From Flavobacteriaceae bacterium (GTDB lineage Bacteria; Bacteroidota; Bacteroidia; Flavobacteriales; Flavobacteriaceae), in the NCBI GenBank assembly GCA_013373385.1, contig JABXHX010000048.1, positions 1 to 47,943 of the forward strand: a DNA stretch of 47,943 nucleotides. Reading direction: 5' to 3'. The notes under the pieces are model-generated. The model did not search any database. It was not told where the DNA came from and was given only the letters and a program-made list of their open reading frames with translations. A program made the position numbers and the translations under genes. Shown piece by piece: positions 1 through 9,580 of the stretch; within the stretch, counting starts at the first letter, position 1; each line of letters begins with the position of its first letter.

Positions 1-1323
1 GGTTGCTAAGGCATCTTTTAGGTCGATTTCTTTTTGAAGTTGTTTGCGTTTGATTTGATTTTTTTTGTAGAACCCAAACGATAAAATACCTAAGATTATT
101 AAGGCAGACGCTAATAAGATTGCATAAAGATTTCTGTTTTTTATTTTTAATTCTTGAGTTAAAATATGTTCTTTTTGTTGAGCAATTTCTTTTTCTTTTT
201 TTTCGGTTTGATATTTAGTTTCAATATCTACAATTTGCTCTGTTATTTTTTCATTTCTAATGATATTATTTAAATCATCATATTTCTTTTGATAATATAC
301 AGTACTGTCTGGTTGTTTTAAGTATGCTTTTAGTGTTGTTAATGTCTTGTATGCACTAAGTTCAAGCTCTTTTGCATTAAATTTTTTTGCCAAGTGTAAT
401 GATTCGAATATATAAGGTTCTGCTATTTTGAATTTAGCAGCTTCATAATAGAGTACACCTAAATTTCCAGTAACACTAGCCAAACCATAAGAGTCATTTA
501 GTTTTTTTCTAATAATATATGCTTTTTGGTAAAATTTTAAAGCTTCATTCAAATTGCCTTCTTCTTTAAAAATATTACCGTAATTATTATAAACAATAGA
601 CAGAATTCTAATTAGGTTATTTTTTTCTGCTATTTCAATTGCGCTATTATAATATTCTTTAGATTTTAAATAATTGTTTTGCTTTTGATAAACATTACCA
701 ATATTTATATAAGATTCTGACAAGTCATAAGGTTTTTTTGTTTTTTTTCTTTCGGTTAAAACCTTAAAATGAATTTCTAACGCCTTGTCAAATTGGTTTA
801 AATTTTGATAAATATTTGCAATGTTATTTTGATTAATTATTACATATCTTTTTAAACCTAGTTTTTCATATATTCTAATAGATTTGTTGTTGTAATATAA
901 TGCAGAATCTAAAGTTGCAGTTTGCTGATGTGTAATTCCAATTTTTGAAAATAACCCTGCAATACCAACAGAATCTTTTAGTAACGTTCTTATATTTAAT
1001 GATTTATTATAGTATGCTAAAGCAGAATCATATTTTGACGTTCTATAATAATAGATTCCAATATCATTAAACGATTGACCAATACCTTTCTGATTATTTG
1101 TCTTTAGTGCAAGGTCTAGCCCCTTTTTTGTGTAAAAGTAAGACGAGTCTAAATCTATATTACCATAATACCAGCCCAAATCTCCGTAAAGCTTTATCTT
1201 TAACGAGTCTGTAATCTTAGTATTAGATAATTGTTCTTTTAGTAGATTAATTTGGTTTTGCTGACTAAAAAATAGAGAGGAGTAAAAGACAATTAATAGT
1301 GTAAATGAAATTCTTTTTTTCAT
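1..1323 (-). CDS. TPR-repeat protein, probable sensor histidine kinase, 3' part missing
   Basis: This reading frame is open from an ATG at 1323 to the window edge (441 codons), so the protein's C-terminus lies outside. I translated it by hand. It begins with a signal peptide (MKKRISFTLLIVFYSSLFFS). A long run of tetratricopeptide repeats follows at about residues 30-340, with units such as ALAYYNKSL, ALEIHFKVL and ALKFYQKAY. One membrane helix lies at about residues 399-419 (LYAILLASALIILGILSFGF), followed by a basic coiled stretch (KKNQIKRKQLQKEIDLKDAL). Periplasmic TPRs, one helix and this linker are the usual front half of Bacteroidota TPR histidine kinases of the HisKA_3/NarX or LytS kind. 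The kinase domain itself is not visible, so the kinase call is inference; a TPR protein with a LuxR-type output is the alternative. Confidence 0.8.
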   Translation of the reverse strand, partial: MKKRISFTLLIVFYSSLFFSQQNQINLLKEQLSNTKITDSLKIKLYGDLGWYYGNIDLDSSYFYTKKGLDLALKTNNQKGIGQSFNDIGIYYYRTSKYDSALAYYNKSLNIRTLLKDSVGIAGLFSKIGITHQQTATLDSALYYNNKSIRIYEKLGLKRYVIINQNNIANIYQNLNQFDKALEIHFKVLTERKKTKKPYDLSESYINIGNVYQKQNNYLKSKEYYNSAIEIAEKNNLIRILSIVYNNYGNIFKEEGNLNEALKFYQKAYIIRKKLNDSYGLASVTGNLGVLYYEAAKFKIAEPYIFESLHLAKKFNAKELELSAYKTLTTLKAYLKQPDSTVYYQKKYDDLNNIIRNEKITEQIVDIETKYQTEKKEKEIAQQKEHILTQELKIKNRNLYAILLASALIILGILSFGFYKKNQIKRKQLQKEIDLKDALAT

Positions 1324-1375
1324 ACTAAGTATAGGCAGATTAGTATTTTTAACATGATAATTGCATTGTGATTGG

Positions 1376-1654
1376 TTATTTAAAAATGCCTTTTAAAGAT
1401 TCATCAAAAGTGACAATACTAGTTTTTATAGTAAGTAATTTCTGATTCGTGTTTTTACCAAGTATTTTTACTTTCAATAACTCATTATTATAGTGTTCTT
1501 TTAATATTTTTTCTTTTGTAATTTGGTTGTAAAGTAAATCAAAATGTATCTTGTGCTTTTCTTTTATCTTTTTTAGGTCAAAATAAAAATAGACAATTAT
1601 GAGAACAATTGAGGCTGTAACAAGATACAATAAAAAAATATTTTCTTGAATCAT
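1376..1654 (-). CDS. Small single-pass membrane protein, unknown function
   Basis: This is a 92-residue protein with one N-terminal membrane helix (about residues 6-25, FLLYLVTASIVLIIVYFYFD), followed by a lysine-rich, probably helical soluble part. It sits 52 bases upstream of the TPR protein on the same strand and could be transcribed with it. I do not recognise a family. The hydrophobic-then-charged composition and AT-rich codon use match the neighbours, so it is probably a real gene, but no homology supports it. Confidence 0.5.
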   Translation of the reverse strand: MIQENIFLLYLVTASIVLIIVYFYFDLKKIKEKHKIHFDLLYNQITKEKILKEHYNNELLKVKILGKNTNQKLLTIKTSIVTFDESLKGIFK

Positions 1655-1715
1655 GATGTATTATTTAGGAGGAAAATAAATTAGTTACAAAAACTTTTTC
1701 ATAGCAATTATTAGC

Positions 1716-3068
1716 TTATTCTTCTAGATAAAAACCTGTACTTTTACCATTTTGAGAAATATTAATCATGGCAGCCAAGTACATGTCTTTAGCTTGAATG
1801 TATTTCTTTTTATGTTGAATTGAAAAAGCTATTGTAGCATTTTTAGTCTTTGATTTTAAAGACCAAAAGTGATATCCTTTTTCTTTAAGATTCAAATAAG
1901 AAATAACGGTATAATCACCTCTATACGTTTTACCACCAAATTTATAGACAAACTCAACCGTTGCATTTTTAGACATTCTATCATTATCTTTAACAATAAT
2001 AGAGGCTTCGCCATTTAACCTGTTAACTTTTTTATTAAGGTTTACATAATTAAATATGTAGTTTTTTTGTCTAAAAACTGGCATATCAGAATTAGAATAC
2101 GTAGTGGTTGTTGTGTTGTTGTTTGTAGTAGTGTTATTTGTGGTAGTATTTTTTGTTGGAACTATATTTACAACACTTACATTCGCAAAATTACCATGCT
2201 TGTTTATAAAATTTCTGTCAAAATTTGTGCTGCCAGTAGTTTTTCCGTTGTTAAATATAATTTCTCTAAAATAAAAATAATGGTATTTTCCAGAAGATTT
2301 ATGATACTTTTTAACCCAATTATCTCTATTGTCGTACTCGTAATGGTAGGTAGTACTTGAGTTAGATTTGTTTTTATATTCGGTAGCAATCATATTGTCA
2401 TTTCTATCATACCGATAAGTAGAATCACTATTGCTATATTTAGATTGCGTAACAAATCGTATCAATTGGTCATTTTTATAATACGAAGTATAAGTAGCAG
2501 AAACATTGCCATTTTTATCATAGCTTTTATACACTTTGGTCTTTTTTCTTCCACTGTAAGTGTAGGTACTTCTAGAACTTACATTACCATTAGAACCTAG
2601 GTATTCTTCTCTTATTAGCCTGCCTTTATTATCGTAGAAATAATTGTACACGTAACGTGTACCACTTTTATAAACACTTTCTTTTTTTGTGAGTCGTCCT
2701 TTATTATCGTAAGTAAACTCATAATGAAAAGAATAGCTTCCTTTTTTGGCACTAATGTCTTCAGTTCTTGTTAACTGATTGTCAGAATTGTAATGATACA
2801 TGGTTTCTGTTGTTGTTGTGCTGCCACTATAGGTGCTATTGTATACATAGTATTTTTGAGTAAGATTTCCATCATCATTATACGAATTTATGGTGACAGA
2901 ACTTTTAACAAACCCACCACTTTTTTCGTGATACGTATAGCCATGCTCAATGGTTTTTACGACTCTTTTATGTAAGTTTTGCGACTTTAAATTGTATTGG
3001 TCTGCTTGAGCATAACTGCTAAAAGATAGAGCGGTTACACCAAAGACAAGTAAAAGTAATTTTTTCAT
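1716..3068 (-). CDS. Secreted YD-repeat-like protein
   Basis: The protein has 450 residues. A signal peptide (MKKLLLLVFGVTALSFSSYA) is followed at about residues 60-270 by tandem YD/RHS-like repeats, each resembling Y-x-Y-D-N-K-G-R-L; clear copies are YDNKGRLTKK (120-129) and YDNKGRLIRE (145-154). Residues 307-323 are a pure Thr/Asn linker. A C-terminal domain of about 125 residues, rich in beta-type sequence, then closes the protein. YD repeats normally form a beta-wrapped shell in RHS/teneurin proteins. This one is far too short for a toxin-carrying RHS protein and has no recognisable toxin tip or RHS core box. Extracytoplasmic location is supported by the signal peptide, but the function is unknown. 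Confidence 0.75.
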   Translation of the reverse strand: MKKLLLLVFGVTALSFSSYAQADQYNLKSQNLHKRVVKTIEHGYTYHEKSGGFVKSSVTINSYNDDGNLTQKYYVYNSTYSGSTTTTETMYHYNSDNQLTRTEDISAKKGSYSFHYEFTYDNKGRLTKKESVYKSGTRYVYNYFYDNKGRLIREEYLGSNGNVSSRSTYTYSGRKKTKVYKSYDKNGNVSATYTSYYKNDQLIRFVTQSKYSNSDSTYRYDRNDNMIATEYKNKSNSSTTYHYEYDNRDNWVKKYHKSSGKYHYFYFREIIFNNGKTTGSTNFDRNFINKHGNFANVSVVNIVPTKNTTTNNTTTNNNTTTTTYSNSDMPVFRQKNYIFNYVNLNKKVNRLNGEASIIVKDNDRMSKNATVEFVYKFGGKTYRGDYTVISYLNLKEKGYHFWSLKSKTKNATIAFSIQHKKKYIQAKDMYLAAMINISQNGKSTGFYLEE

Positions 3069-3141
3069 AATAGTTGTTTTTAAGGTTAATTGTTTTGTGG
3101 TTGTTAATTTTTTTATAAATATAATTATTTGTTTTTTAAGG

Positions 3142-3177
3142 AGATGGCTAGCTTTTACTAGTGATTACCAGCCATCT
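3142..3177. repeat. Inverted repeat, possible 3' hairpin
   Basis: Arms AGATGGCT (3142-3149) and AGCCATCT (3170-3177) are perfectly complementary over 8 bases with a 20-base loop. It lies just downstream of the lipoprotein gene ending at 3202. A T-run follows only on the + strand, so it is not a typical terminator for that reverse-strand gene. Confidence 0.4.
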
Positions 3178-3201
3178 TTTACCCCTAAAAACAATTGTTA
3201 A

Positions 3202-3651
3202 TTATTTTGAAAATTGTCCGAACCATCCAGTACCTAATGGTTCTACATTTATTTCGTTAAAATCTCCGTTGTTGTTTGGAGATACATTAAAAGCAATATT
3301 GTCTCTACAACTATCTTTAAATTTATAATTGTTAGAGCCAATTAAGACAGGATTTTTAATTGTGATACAGTCTTTACCTTCAATTTCTACGGTTAAAGTG
3401 TTGTTAGAAATTGTAAACTTAGCCTTGGTTCCATTTGTGTAAGGAGAGCCCGCTTGTGCAGAGTGATACGTTAATTCATAAGTTCCATCTAGAGAATTAG
3501 GAACAGTTGCAGCTTTTTCTCCCGAAGCAATTGTATATGTACATACTGTTGCACAGTTTCCAAGAGTAGTTTCGTCAGAGTTACTTTTTGAACAAGAAAC
3601 AATTGTTAGTGTAACAAAAAGGATAAGTGATGTTTTGCTAATAATTTTCAT
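3202..3651 (-). CDS. Small lipoprotein, unknown function
   Basis: The protein has 149 residues. The N-terminus MKIISKTSLILFVTLTIVSC carries a lipobox-like end (TIVSC), with Cys20 as the predicted lipidated residue, followed by a Ser/Asn/Asp-rich spacer. The mature part has three further cysteines (CATVC and KDC) and ends in a beta-rich stretch. Bacteroidota lipoproteins of this kind sit in the inner or outer membrane. I recognise no family. A gene of about 150 residues with 'TYELTYHSAQ...TKAKFTI' could be a small lipocalin-like beta domain, which is a guess from pattern only. Confidence 0.65.
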   Translation of the reverse strand: MKIISKTSLILFVTLTIVSCSKSNSDETTLGNCATVCTYTIASGEKAATVPNSLDGTYELTYHSAQAGSPYTNGTKAKFTISNNTLTVEIEGKDCITIKNPVLIGSNNYKFKDSCRDNIAFNVSPNNNGDFNEINVEPLGTGWFGQFSK

Positions 3652-3746
3652 AATTTTTTATTTTAAATGTATTTCTTCAAAATTGCGTAGTTTACAATCA
3701 AAAAAAAATACGACAGATGCCGTATTTTTCTAAAACAAAGAGGAAC

Positions 3747-4238
3747 TTACAATAGCGATACTAAATAATTTGCTTCATTAATCTTGCCTTTTGGAATAGG
3801 AATTCTAAACTCATCATTTGTTGGCCCTTTTCTCGTAAGCCATTGCACATTAAATTCAAGGAGTTGTATCTTGTTTTTTGATTCAATAATTTTCATGCTC
3901 TTAACTCGCTTGTGTTTCCCTTGTAACTCAATAGTATGTCTGTTAATTAATAGTTTGTCAAAATAAATTTTTACTTCAGGATTTTTAATACCTTTTTTTA
4001 AATGGCCATAACTAATTTTCATCCGTAAAAACGGAATTAAAATAGCGAACGGAACAGAAAATGCCAAACCAACAAGTATACTTGTGCTTCTAAATAGCAT
4101 TAAACCTAGGGTTCCAAGAATTACAATACCAATACCAAAGTAGATATTATCTTCTTTTTTATTAGCCTTTTCTATAGTAACGAAGGAGTTCCATTCTTTT
4201 TCAGAATACTTCCAATGCGCTTGTAATTCAGTTGTCAT
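3747..4238 (-). CDS. Two-helix membrane protein, unknown function
   Basis: The protein has 163 residues. A cytosolic-looking N-terminus (about 30 residues) precedes two adjacent membrane helices at about residues 33-50 and 53-72 (GIVILGTLGLMLF, ILVGLAFSVPFAILIPFL). A beta-rich C-terminal domain of about 90 residues then ends in FRIPIPKGKINEANYLV. This layout resembles YcxB-like proteins (two helices plus a PH-like domain), but the match is by architecture only. Its start overlaps the end of the upstream lipoprotein gene by 11 bases, so the two are probably one operon with coupled translation. Confidence 0.6.
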   Translation of the reverse strand: MTTELQAHWKYSEKEWNSFVTIEKANKKEDNIYFGIGIVILGTLGLMLFRSTSILVGLAFSVPFAILIPFLRMKISYGHLKKGIKNPEVKIYFDKLLINRHTIELQGKHKRVKSMKIIESKNKIQLLEFNVQWLTRKGPTNDEFRIPIPKGKINEANYLVSLL

Positions 4239-4641
4239 TGGTAGTGGTTTTAAACGGTAATTCTTTAAGCGTTTTAAAAGTGTTGTTACACACGTGGAAG
4301 TCTACCGGAGCTTTATTAAAAACAGAGTCAGAAATTTGAATCGCAACTGCTTTAAATAAAATCTCATAAGCTTTGTTTTTAGCAGCCTCAGGATTTGTAA
4401 CCATTCTAAATATATAATGATTGGTTTCTTTGTTTTTTGTAAGCTGAACAGATTTTTCTTTCCCGTCTGCAAATTCAGATCTCACTAAAAACTTACCTAA
4501 TTTCTGTGCTTCTTCTTTGAAAACTTCTTTGGTGTAATACACTTCTGTATTGTTAAATTCTAATTTTTTTCCGTAGCCAGAACAAGATAAAATAATTGGA
4601 GTAAAAATAAAGAATAATAAAATTTTAACAATCGATTTCAT
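4228..4641 (-). CDS. Small lipoprotein, unknown function
   Basis: The frame is open from 4671, but the ATG at 4641 gives a clean lipoprotein signal, MKSIVKILLFFIFTPIILSC, with Cys20 as lipid attachment site, so I place the start there (137 residues). The mature part is mixed alpha/beta with EVFKEEAQKLGKFL and a later DSVFNKAPVDFHVCNN. No family is recognised. It overlaps the downstream two-helix membrane protein by 11 bases, suggesting they work together at the envelope. Confidence 0.6.
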   Translation of the reverse strand: MKSIVKILLFFIFTPIILSCSGYGKKLEFNNTEVYYTKEVFKEEAQKLGKFLVRSEFADGKEKSVQLTKNKETNHYIFRMVTNPEAAKNKAYEILFKAVAIQISDSVFNKAPVDFHVCNNTFKTLKELPFKTTTNDN

Positions 4642-4697
4642 AAGATTTGGTTTAGTAATTAAACCATTCAAAAATCTAAAACCTAGTTGTATAAATC

Positions 4698-4717
4698 AAT
4701 ACGTTATTTTACGTATT
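4698..4717. repeat. Short inverted repeat upstream of a lipoprotein gene
   Basis: Arms AATACGT and ACGTATT (7 bases, loop of 6) lie 57 bases upstream of the ATG at 4641 and downstream of the GSCFA gene. No T-run follows on the reverse strand, so an operator or chance repeat fits better than a terminator. Confidence 0.25.
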
Positions 4718-4750
4718 TACTACAAAACAGGATGTTTGTTGTTAAGCGAG

Positions 4751-5701
4751 TTAAAATTGTATTGAAGGGTGTTCTTTTTTAAGCAGCTCTATTTTTTGGT
4801 TTAGTTTGTCTAAAAACTGTTGATGTTGTACTGAGTTTGGGTTGAATGGTCTGTGTGTCAATCCGTTTTGAATGCTTGCTACTTCTTGCATTGTTTTTGT
4901 TGCAGCTTCCGAAATCCAAGCTTCAGAAAATTTACTCCAGATATAATCAATTGCAGTGCTGTTTGGATGTATCATGTCTTCTGCATAAAAACGATAATCA
5001 CGCAGTTCATCCATCATAATTTCATAACTAGGAAAATAATAACTGTTTTTTCTTGGCTCAACAATTTGATGAATCGCCGTAATTAAATGCGCTTTGCTTT
5101 GCTGATTTTCTATAAAACCATCTTTTAAATGACGTACTGGAGAAATTGTAAATACAATCGATGTTTTTTTATTAACTAGTCTTATTAGCGAAATAATTTT
5201 TTCCAAACTTTCGGTAATTTCATCAACAGACATCAACTCTTTTAAAAACTTTTTTTGCTGCACTTTATGGCAATTGGTAACAATGGCATCAGTTTCTATA
5301 AATTTGTAAATCCATGCTGTCCCTAAAGTAATAATTATGTGTGTTGAGCTGTGTAATTGTTGAAAAGTTAAATTACTAGCAGAATTTAAATTAGCAAGTA
5401 GTTTGTTTTTGTCAATAGCACTCAAATCAGAATGAGCGTCAAAGCAGTGCCAACGCTCATTCAAATAAAAAACAGCAGCTGCTGTATATTCTTTTTTGTT
5501 GATTGCGTTTGTAATGCAGGTTTCAATAGCCTTAGGGTGAAATAATATGCCGAATGGATTTTGACTTGATTGAAATTTATAATAGGCTAGTTTGTTTCCA
5601 ATATTATTTGAAAAACAAGAGCCTAAAAGTAAAAGGTTAGATGTATAATCGATTGGATTATATTTTTCTTTTTGAAGTGTAATCTGAGTTTGGAGTTTCA
5701 T
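4751..5701 (-). CDS. GSCFA domain protein
   Basis: The open frame begins at 5734, but the ATG at 5701 (MKLQTQITLQ) fits the family better and gives 316 residues. The defining motif LLLGSCFSNNIGNKL lies near residue 25, followed by NPFGILFHPKAI and later a block HPNSTAIDYIWSKFSEAW. In the GSCFA/SGNH-like family the GSC serine and the late D-x-x-H-P (here EDMIHPNS) resemble a hydrolase catalytic arrangement. The substrate is unknown. It is a cytosolic-looking protein without a signal peptide. It lies downstream of alaS, separated by a terminator, so it is probably transcribed separately. Confidence 0.85.
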   Translation of the reverse strand: MKLQTQITLQKEKYNPIDYTSNLLLLGSCFSNNIGNKLAYYKFQSSQNPFGILFHPKAIETCITNAINKKEYTAAAVFYLNERWHCFDAHSDLSAIDKNKLLANLNSASNLTFQQLHSSTHIIITLGTAWIYKFIETDAIVTNCHKVQQKKFLKELMSVDEITESLEKIISLIRLVNKKTSIVFTISPVRHLKDGFIENQQSKAHLITAIHQIVEPRKNSYYFPSYEIMMDELRDYRFYAEDMIHPNSTAIDYIWSKFSEAWISEAATKTMQEVASIQNGLTHRPFNPNSVQHQQFLDKLNQKIELLKKEHPSIQF

Positions 5702-5729
5702 AAAAAGAATATCAAAGTATAAATATAAA

Positions 5730-5762
5730 AACAAAAAGGCTCAAAGCGAAAACCTTGAGCCT
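5730..5762 (-). terminator. Intrinsic terminator of alaS
   Basis: On the reverse strand, arms AGGCTCAA and TTGAGCCT (5755-5762 and 5737-5744) close a 10-base loop and are followed by TTTTGTTTTT. It begins 24 bases after the alaS stop codon. Confidence 0.8.
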
Positions 5763-5786
5763 ATAAATATTTTGATTTTAAATTTT

Positions 5787-8402
5787 TTAACTAATATACG
5801 CTTTAGCCTTGTCTAAGGCAGCCTGAATGCCATCTGGGTTTTTACCACCTGCAGTAGCAAAAAATGGCTGACCACCACCACCACCTTGAATATATTTTCC
5901 TAATTCTCTAACAATAGTCCCAGCATCTAAATTGTTGTTTGCAACTAACTCTTTAGAGATGTAGCAAGTTAATACTGCTTTGCCATTGTTTTCTGCGCCA
6001 AACAGTAAAAATAAATTTTGATGTTCTTGTCCAATTTCAAATGCTAGGTTTTTAATAGCACCCGCATCTAAGTCTACCTTAGTGGCTAAAAACTGAACAC
6101 CGTTTATTTCTTGTAATTGATTTTTGATATCGCCACTTAAATTTTTGGCTTTATCTTTTAATAGTTGTTCAATTTCTTTTTTTAATGCGGTATTTTCTTC
6201 TTGTAGACTTTGTATTGCTTTTACAGGTTCTTTCGGGTTTTTTAATAGCTGTTTGATATGATTATAATCGTTATCTATAGCTTCAAAATAACTGCCTACA
6301 GCCTGATTTGTAATTGCTTCAATTCTTCTAATTCCTGCTGCAACTGCACCTTCAGATTTAATTTTAAAGTGCCAAATATCACTGGTGTTTTGTACGTGTA
6401 TACCGCCACACAATTCCATTGATTTTCCAAAGCGAATAGTTCTTACCGTATCGCCATATTTCTCACCAAACAACGCCATAGCACCATCGTCAATTGCTTG
6501 TTGCATTGGTATGTTTCTGTGTTCTTGTAAAGGCAAACTTTCGCGGATACGCGCATTTACAAAATCTTCAATTTCTTGAAGCTGCTCTGTATTTACTTTA
6601 GAAAAATGAGAAAAGTCAAAACGCAAATACTTAGGATTTACCAACGAACCTTTCTGCTCTACATGCGTCCCTAAAATAGTACGCAAAGCTTGATGCAACA
6701 AATGTGTTGCTGTATGGTTACTAGCAGCCAATTGTCTTGCTTCTTTAGCAACCACAGCATTAAGTGTTTCATTGATGTGTTTTGGTAAGGTTTTGGTAAA
6801 GTGAATGATAACATTATTCTCTTTTTTAGTGTCGATAATATAGATTACATCACCATGTTTGTCTTCTAAATAGCCTTTGTCACCAACTTGTCCGCCACCT
6901 TCTGGGTAAAAAGGAGTTTGATTAAAAGCCAACTGATAGACATCACCCTCTTTTTTTGTAGTTACCTTTCTGTATCTAGTAATGTGTACAGGGGCAGCAA
7001 TAGTGTCATATCCAATAAATCCGGCAGATTCATCAGTTTTTAAAACAGTCCAATCACTTGTTTCAGAAGCAGAAGCAGCACGAGAACGTTCTTTCTGTTT
7101 TGCCATTTCTGTGTTGAACTCGTTTTCATCGACAGTAAATCCTTTTTCTCTAGCAATTAACTGTGTTAAATCTAACGGAAAACCATAGGTGTCGTATAAC
7201 TCAAATGCCTTTGCTCCAGAGATTGTGGTATCGTTTGTGTTTTCAATAACTTTATCTAATAACAACAACCCTTGGTCTAAGGTTCTTAAAAAAGAATGTT
7301 CTTCTTCTTTGATAACATTATGCACTAGATTTGATTGATTTTTAATCTCTGGAAAAGCTCCACCCATTTGCTGACTTAAAGCATCTGCCAATTTATAAAT
7401 AAAGGGTTCTTTTTGGTTTAAGAAAGTAAATCCATAACGAATGGCTCTACGTAAAATTCTGCGAATTACATAACCCGCACCTGTGTTACTAGGCAGCTGC
7501 CCATCAGCAATTGAAAAAGCAACAGCTCTAACATGATCAACAATTACTCGAATAGCAATATCTGTTTTTTCGTCTTTGCCATAGCTTGCATTAGTAATAG
7601 TTGCTATTTCTCTAATTAAAGGTGTAAAAACATCGGTATCGTAGTTAGAAGTTACGTTTTGTAACACCATACACAAACGCTCAAAACCCATTCCTGTATC
7701 AATATGTTTAGAAGGTAAATCTTCTAATGTTCCGTTTGCTTTACGGTTGTATTGCATAAAAACCAAGTTCCAGATTTCTACTACTTGCGGATGGTCTTCA
7801 TTCACCAATGATTTTCCATTAATTTTAGCCTTTTCTTCTTCAGATCTAATATCAACATGAATTTCAGAACAAGGGCCACAAGGGCCTTGCTCGCCCATTT
7901 CCCAAAAATTATCTTTCTTGTTACCCATTAAGATGCGATCTTCAGGGATAATCTCCTTCCAATAATCGTAAGCTTCTTGGTCTAAAGATAAGTTGTCTGC
8001 ATCATCACTCCCTTCAAAAACAGTTACATATAAAATGTCTTTCGGAATTTTATATACCTCTGTTAATAACTCCCAAGCCCAAGCAATGGCTTCTTTTTTA
8101 AAATAATCACCAAAACTCCAGTTCCCCAACATCTCAAACATAGTATGATGGTAGGTATCGTAACCAACTTCTTCTAAATCGTTATGTTTTCCAGAAACAC
8201 GTAAGCATTTTTGAGAATCGGCGATTCTGCTATTTTTTGGCGTGCCATTACCTAAGAAAAATTCTTTAAATGGTGCCATCCCAGAATTGGTAAACATTAA
8301 CGTAGGATCGTTTTTTAGCACCATAGGTGCAGAAGGCACAATATCATGCTGTTTTTCTTTAAAAAAGTTTAAAAAAGTAGCTCTTATGTCTTGCGATTTC
8401 AT
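5787..8402 (-). CDS. alaS: Alanyl-tRNA synthetase
   Basis: This 871-residue protein has the full usual length of bacterial AlaRS and charges tRNA-Ala with alanine in the cytosol. The class II catalytic core includes [12 protein letters not shown] (40-51) and [18 protein letters not shown] (85-102). The editing domain carries the metal site H563-x3-H567 (HTATH) with C665 and H669 (ELCGGIHV), which hydrolyses mischarged Ser- and Gly-tRNA. A coiled linker follows at about 720-760. The C-terminal C-Ala/DHHA1 domain contains [17 protein letters not shown]. All key editing residues are present. It is divergent from the M23 peptidase gene, with a 206-base shared upstream region. Confidence 0.98.
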   Translation of the reverse strand: MKSQDIRATFLNFFKEKQHDIVPSAPMVLKNDPTLMFTNSGMAPFKEFFLGNGTPKNSRIADSQKCLRVSGKHNDLEEVGYDTYHHTMFEMLGNWSFGDYFKKEAIAWAWELLTEVYKIPKDILYVTVFEGSDDADNLSLDQEAYDYWKEIIPEDRILMGNKKDNFWEMGEQGPCGPCSEIHVDIRSEEEKAKINGKSLVNEDHPQVVEIWNLVFMQYNRKANGTLEDLPSKHIDTGMGFERLCMVLQNVTSNYDTDVFTPLIREIATITNASYGKDEKTDIAIRVIVDHVRAVAFSIADGQLPSNTGAGYVIRRILRRAIRYGFTFLNQKEPFIYKLADALSQQMGGAFPEIKNQSNLVHNVIKEEEHSFLRTLDQGLLLLDKVIENTNDTTISGAKAFELYDTYGFPLDLTQLIAREKGFTVDENEFNTEMAKQKERSRAASASETSDWTVLKTDESAGFIGYDTIAAPVHITRYRKVTTKKEGDVYQLAFNQTPFYPEGGGQVGDKGYLEDKHGDVIYIIDTKKENNVIIHFTKTLPKHINETLNAVVAKEARQLAASNHTATHLLHQALRTILGTHVEQKGSLVNPKYLRFDFSHFSKVNTEQLQEIEDFVNARIRESLPLQEHRNIPMQQAIDDGAMALFGEKYGDTVRTIRFGKSMELCGGIHVQNTSDIWHFKIKSEGAVAAGIRRIEAITNQAVGSYFEAIDNDYNHIKQLLKNPKEPVKAIQSLQEENTALKKEIEQLLKDKAKNLSGDIKNQLQEINGVQFLATKVDLDAGAIKNLAFEIGQEHQNLFLLFGAENNGKAVLTCYISKELVANNNLDAGTIVRELGKYIQGGGGGQPFFATAGGKNPDGIQAALDKAKAYIS

Positions 8403-8544
8403 CTATAATAATTTGTAACAATAATTTATTTGTAACATTTTAAGGAATTTGACTACCAATGTTACGCGACTACAAAATAGTTTTTTGATATGTTAATGAA
8501 CCTTTAAATTAAATTTGATAAAAAGGTAGTTCTAAAACATTTTG

Positions 8545-8579
8545 TAAATTTGTTTTTCTTTAACCTTAAAAAAGGTTAA
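8545..8579 (+). promoter_or_regulatory. -7 box and leader hairpin upstream of the M23 gene
   Basis: TAAATTTG (8545-8552) matches the Bacteroidota -7 consensus TAnnTTTG; a well-spaced -33 TTTG is not obvious. Right after the expected transcript start, TTAACCTT (8560-8567) pairs with AAGGTTAA (8572-8579) across a 4-base loop, so the mRNA would begin with an 8-bp hairpin about 30 bases before the ATG at 8609. Confidence 0.5.
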
Positions 8580-8608
8580 GAGATCACAAAAATAGTACAT
8601 TTCAAATT

Positions 8609-9580
8609 ATGGCAAAGGTAAAATATTATTACGACGCAGATACGCTATCCTATAGAAAGATTGAGCGAAGTAAAAAAAGTATATACGCTAGAGTTAGTAT
8701 TGTTTTGGTTGCAATAATTTTAGTTGCTTTTTTTGGGTTTATAGGCTTTAGTCAGTTTTTAATGTCTCCGAATGAGAGAGCGCAGAAAAGAGAGTTAGAC
8801 AATTTAAAATTGCATTATGATTTGTTGAGTAAGCGTATTGAAGAAAGCAGTAAAGTGTTGAACGAACTTCAAGAAAGAGACAATGCCATTTATAGGGTGT
8901 ATTTTGAAGCCAATCCAATTCCAGAAGAAAAGCGTAAAGCAGGTTTTGGTGGAGTAAATAGATACAATTATTTAGATGGTTTTGAAAACTCAACCGTAAT
9001 TAAAAAGATTACAAAAGATTTAGATGTGCTGTCTAAACAAATGGTAGTGCAGTCAAAATCATTAGACGAAATTGTGGAGCTGGCAAAAAACAAAGAAGAA
9101 ATGCTGGCGTCTATTCCTGCAATTCAACCTGTGGCAAATAAAAACTTAAAGCGAATGGCATCTGGCTATGGGTATAGAATTCATCCAATTTATAAAACAA
9201 GAAAGTTTCATTGGGGAATGGATTTTTCTGCACCTAAAGGAACACCTGTTTATGCAACTGGAAACGGAGTGGTAGAAAAAGCAAAACGCTCAAGAAGAGG
9301 TTATGGAAACCAAGTAAAAATTAATCACGGCTTTGGATACACCACATTTTATGCACATTTAGATAAGTTTGTGGTTCGTAGAAATCAAAAGGTAAAGCGA
9401 GGAGATTTAATTGGTTATGTAGGTACATCAGGTACATCTACCGCACCACATTTGCATTACGAGGTTACAAAAAACAATCGAAAGGTAAATCCGGTGTATT
9501 ACTACTTTAACGATTTAACTCCAGAAGAGTACGACCGTATGTTGGTGTTGGCTTCACAAGAAAATCAATCTTTAGATTAA
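8609..9580 (+). CDS. M23 family metallopeptidase (LytM type)
   Basis: The protein has 323 residues. A short basic cytoplasmic N-terminus is followed by one membrane helix (about 29-50), a helical coiled region (55-165) and a C-terminal M23 domain (about 175-297). The zinc-site motifs are complete: H201 and D205 in FHWGMDFSAPKG, H250 in FYAHLDKF, and H281/H283 in APHLHYEV. Such enzymes cut peptide cross-links in peptidoglycan, or, when degenerate, activate amidases. An intact site argues for an active hydrolase anchored in the inner membrane and facing the periplasm. Its stop overlaps the start of the MerR gene (TAATG), implying translational coupling. Confidence 0.93.
   Translation: MAKVKYYYDADTLSYRKIERSKKSIYARVSIVLVAIILVAFFGFIGFSQFLMSPNERAQKRELDNLKLHYDLLSKRIEESSKVLNELQERDNAIYRVYFEANPIPEEKRKAGFGGVNRYNYLDGFENSTVIKKITKDLDVLSKQMVVQSKSLDEIVELAKNKEEMLASIPAIQPVANKNLKRMASGYGYRIHPIYKTRKFHWGMDFSAPKGTPVYATGNGVVEKAKRSRRGYGNQVKINHGFGYTTFYAHLDKFVVRRNQKVKRGDLIGYVGTSGTSTAPHLHYEVTKNNRKVNPVYYYFNDLTPEEYDRMLVLASQENQSLD

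Noticed and set aside
1716..3068. RHS toxin or polymorphic toxin system
   Set aside because: YD-like repeats are present, but the protein is short, lacks the RHS core box and toxin tip, and no immunity gene adjoins it.
3747..4641. Toxin-antitoxin pair
   Set aside because: The two small overlapping genes are a lipoprotein and a two-helix membrane protein; neither shows toxin or DNA-binding features.
8403..8608. T-box or riboswitch upstream of alaS
   Set aside because: No conserved T-box sequence or extended structured leader is visible; only the hairpin on the opposite strand's leader was found.
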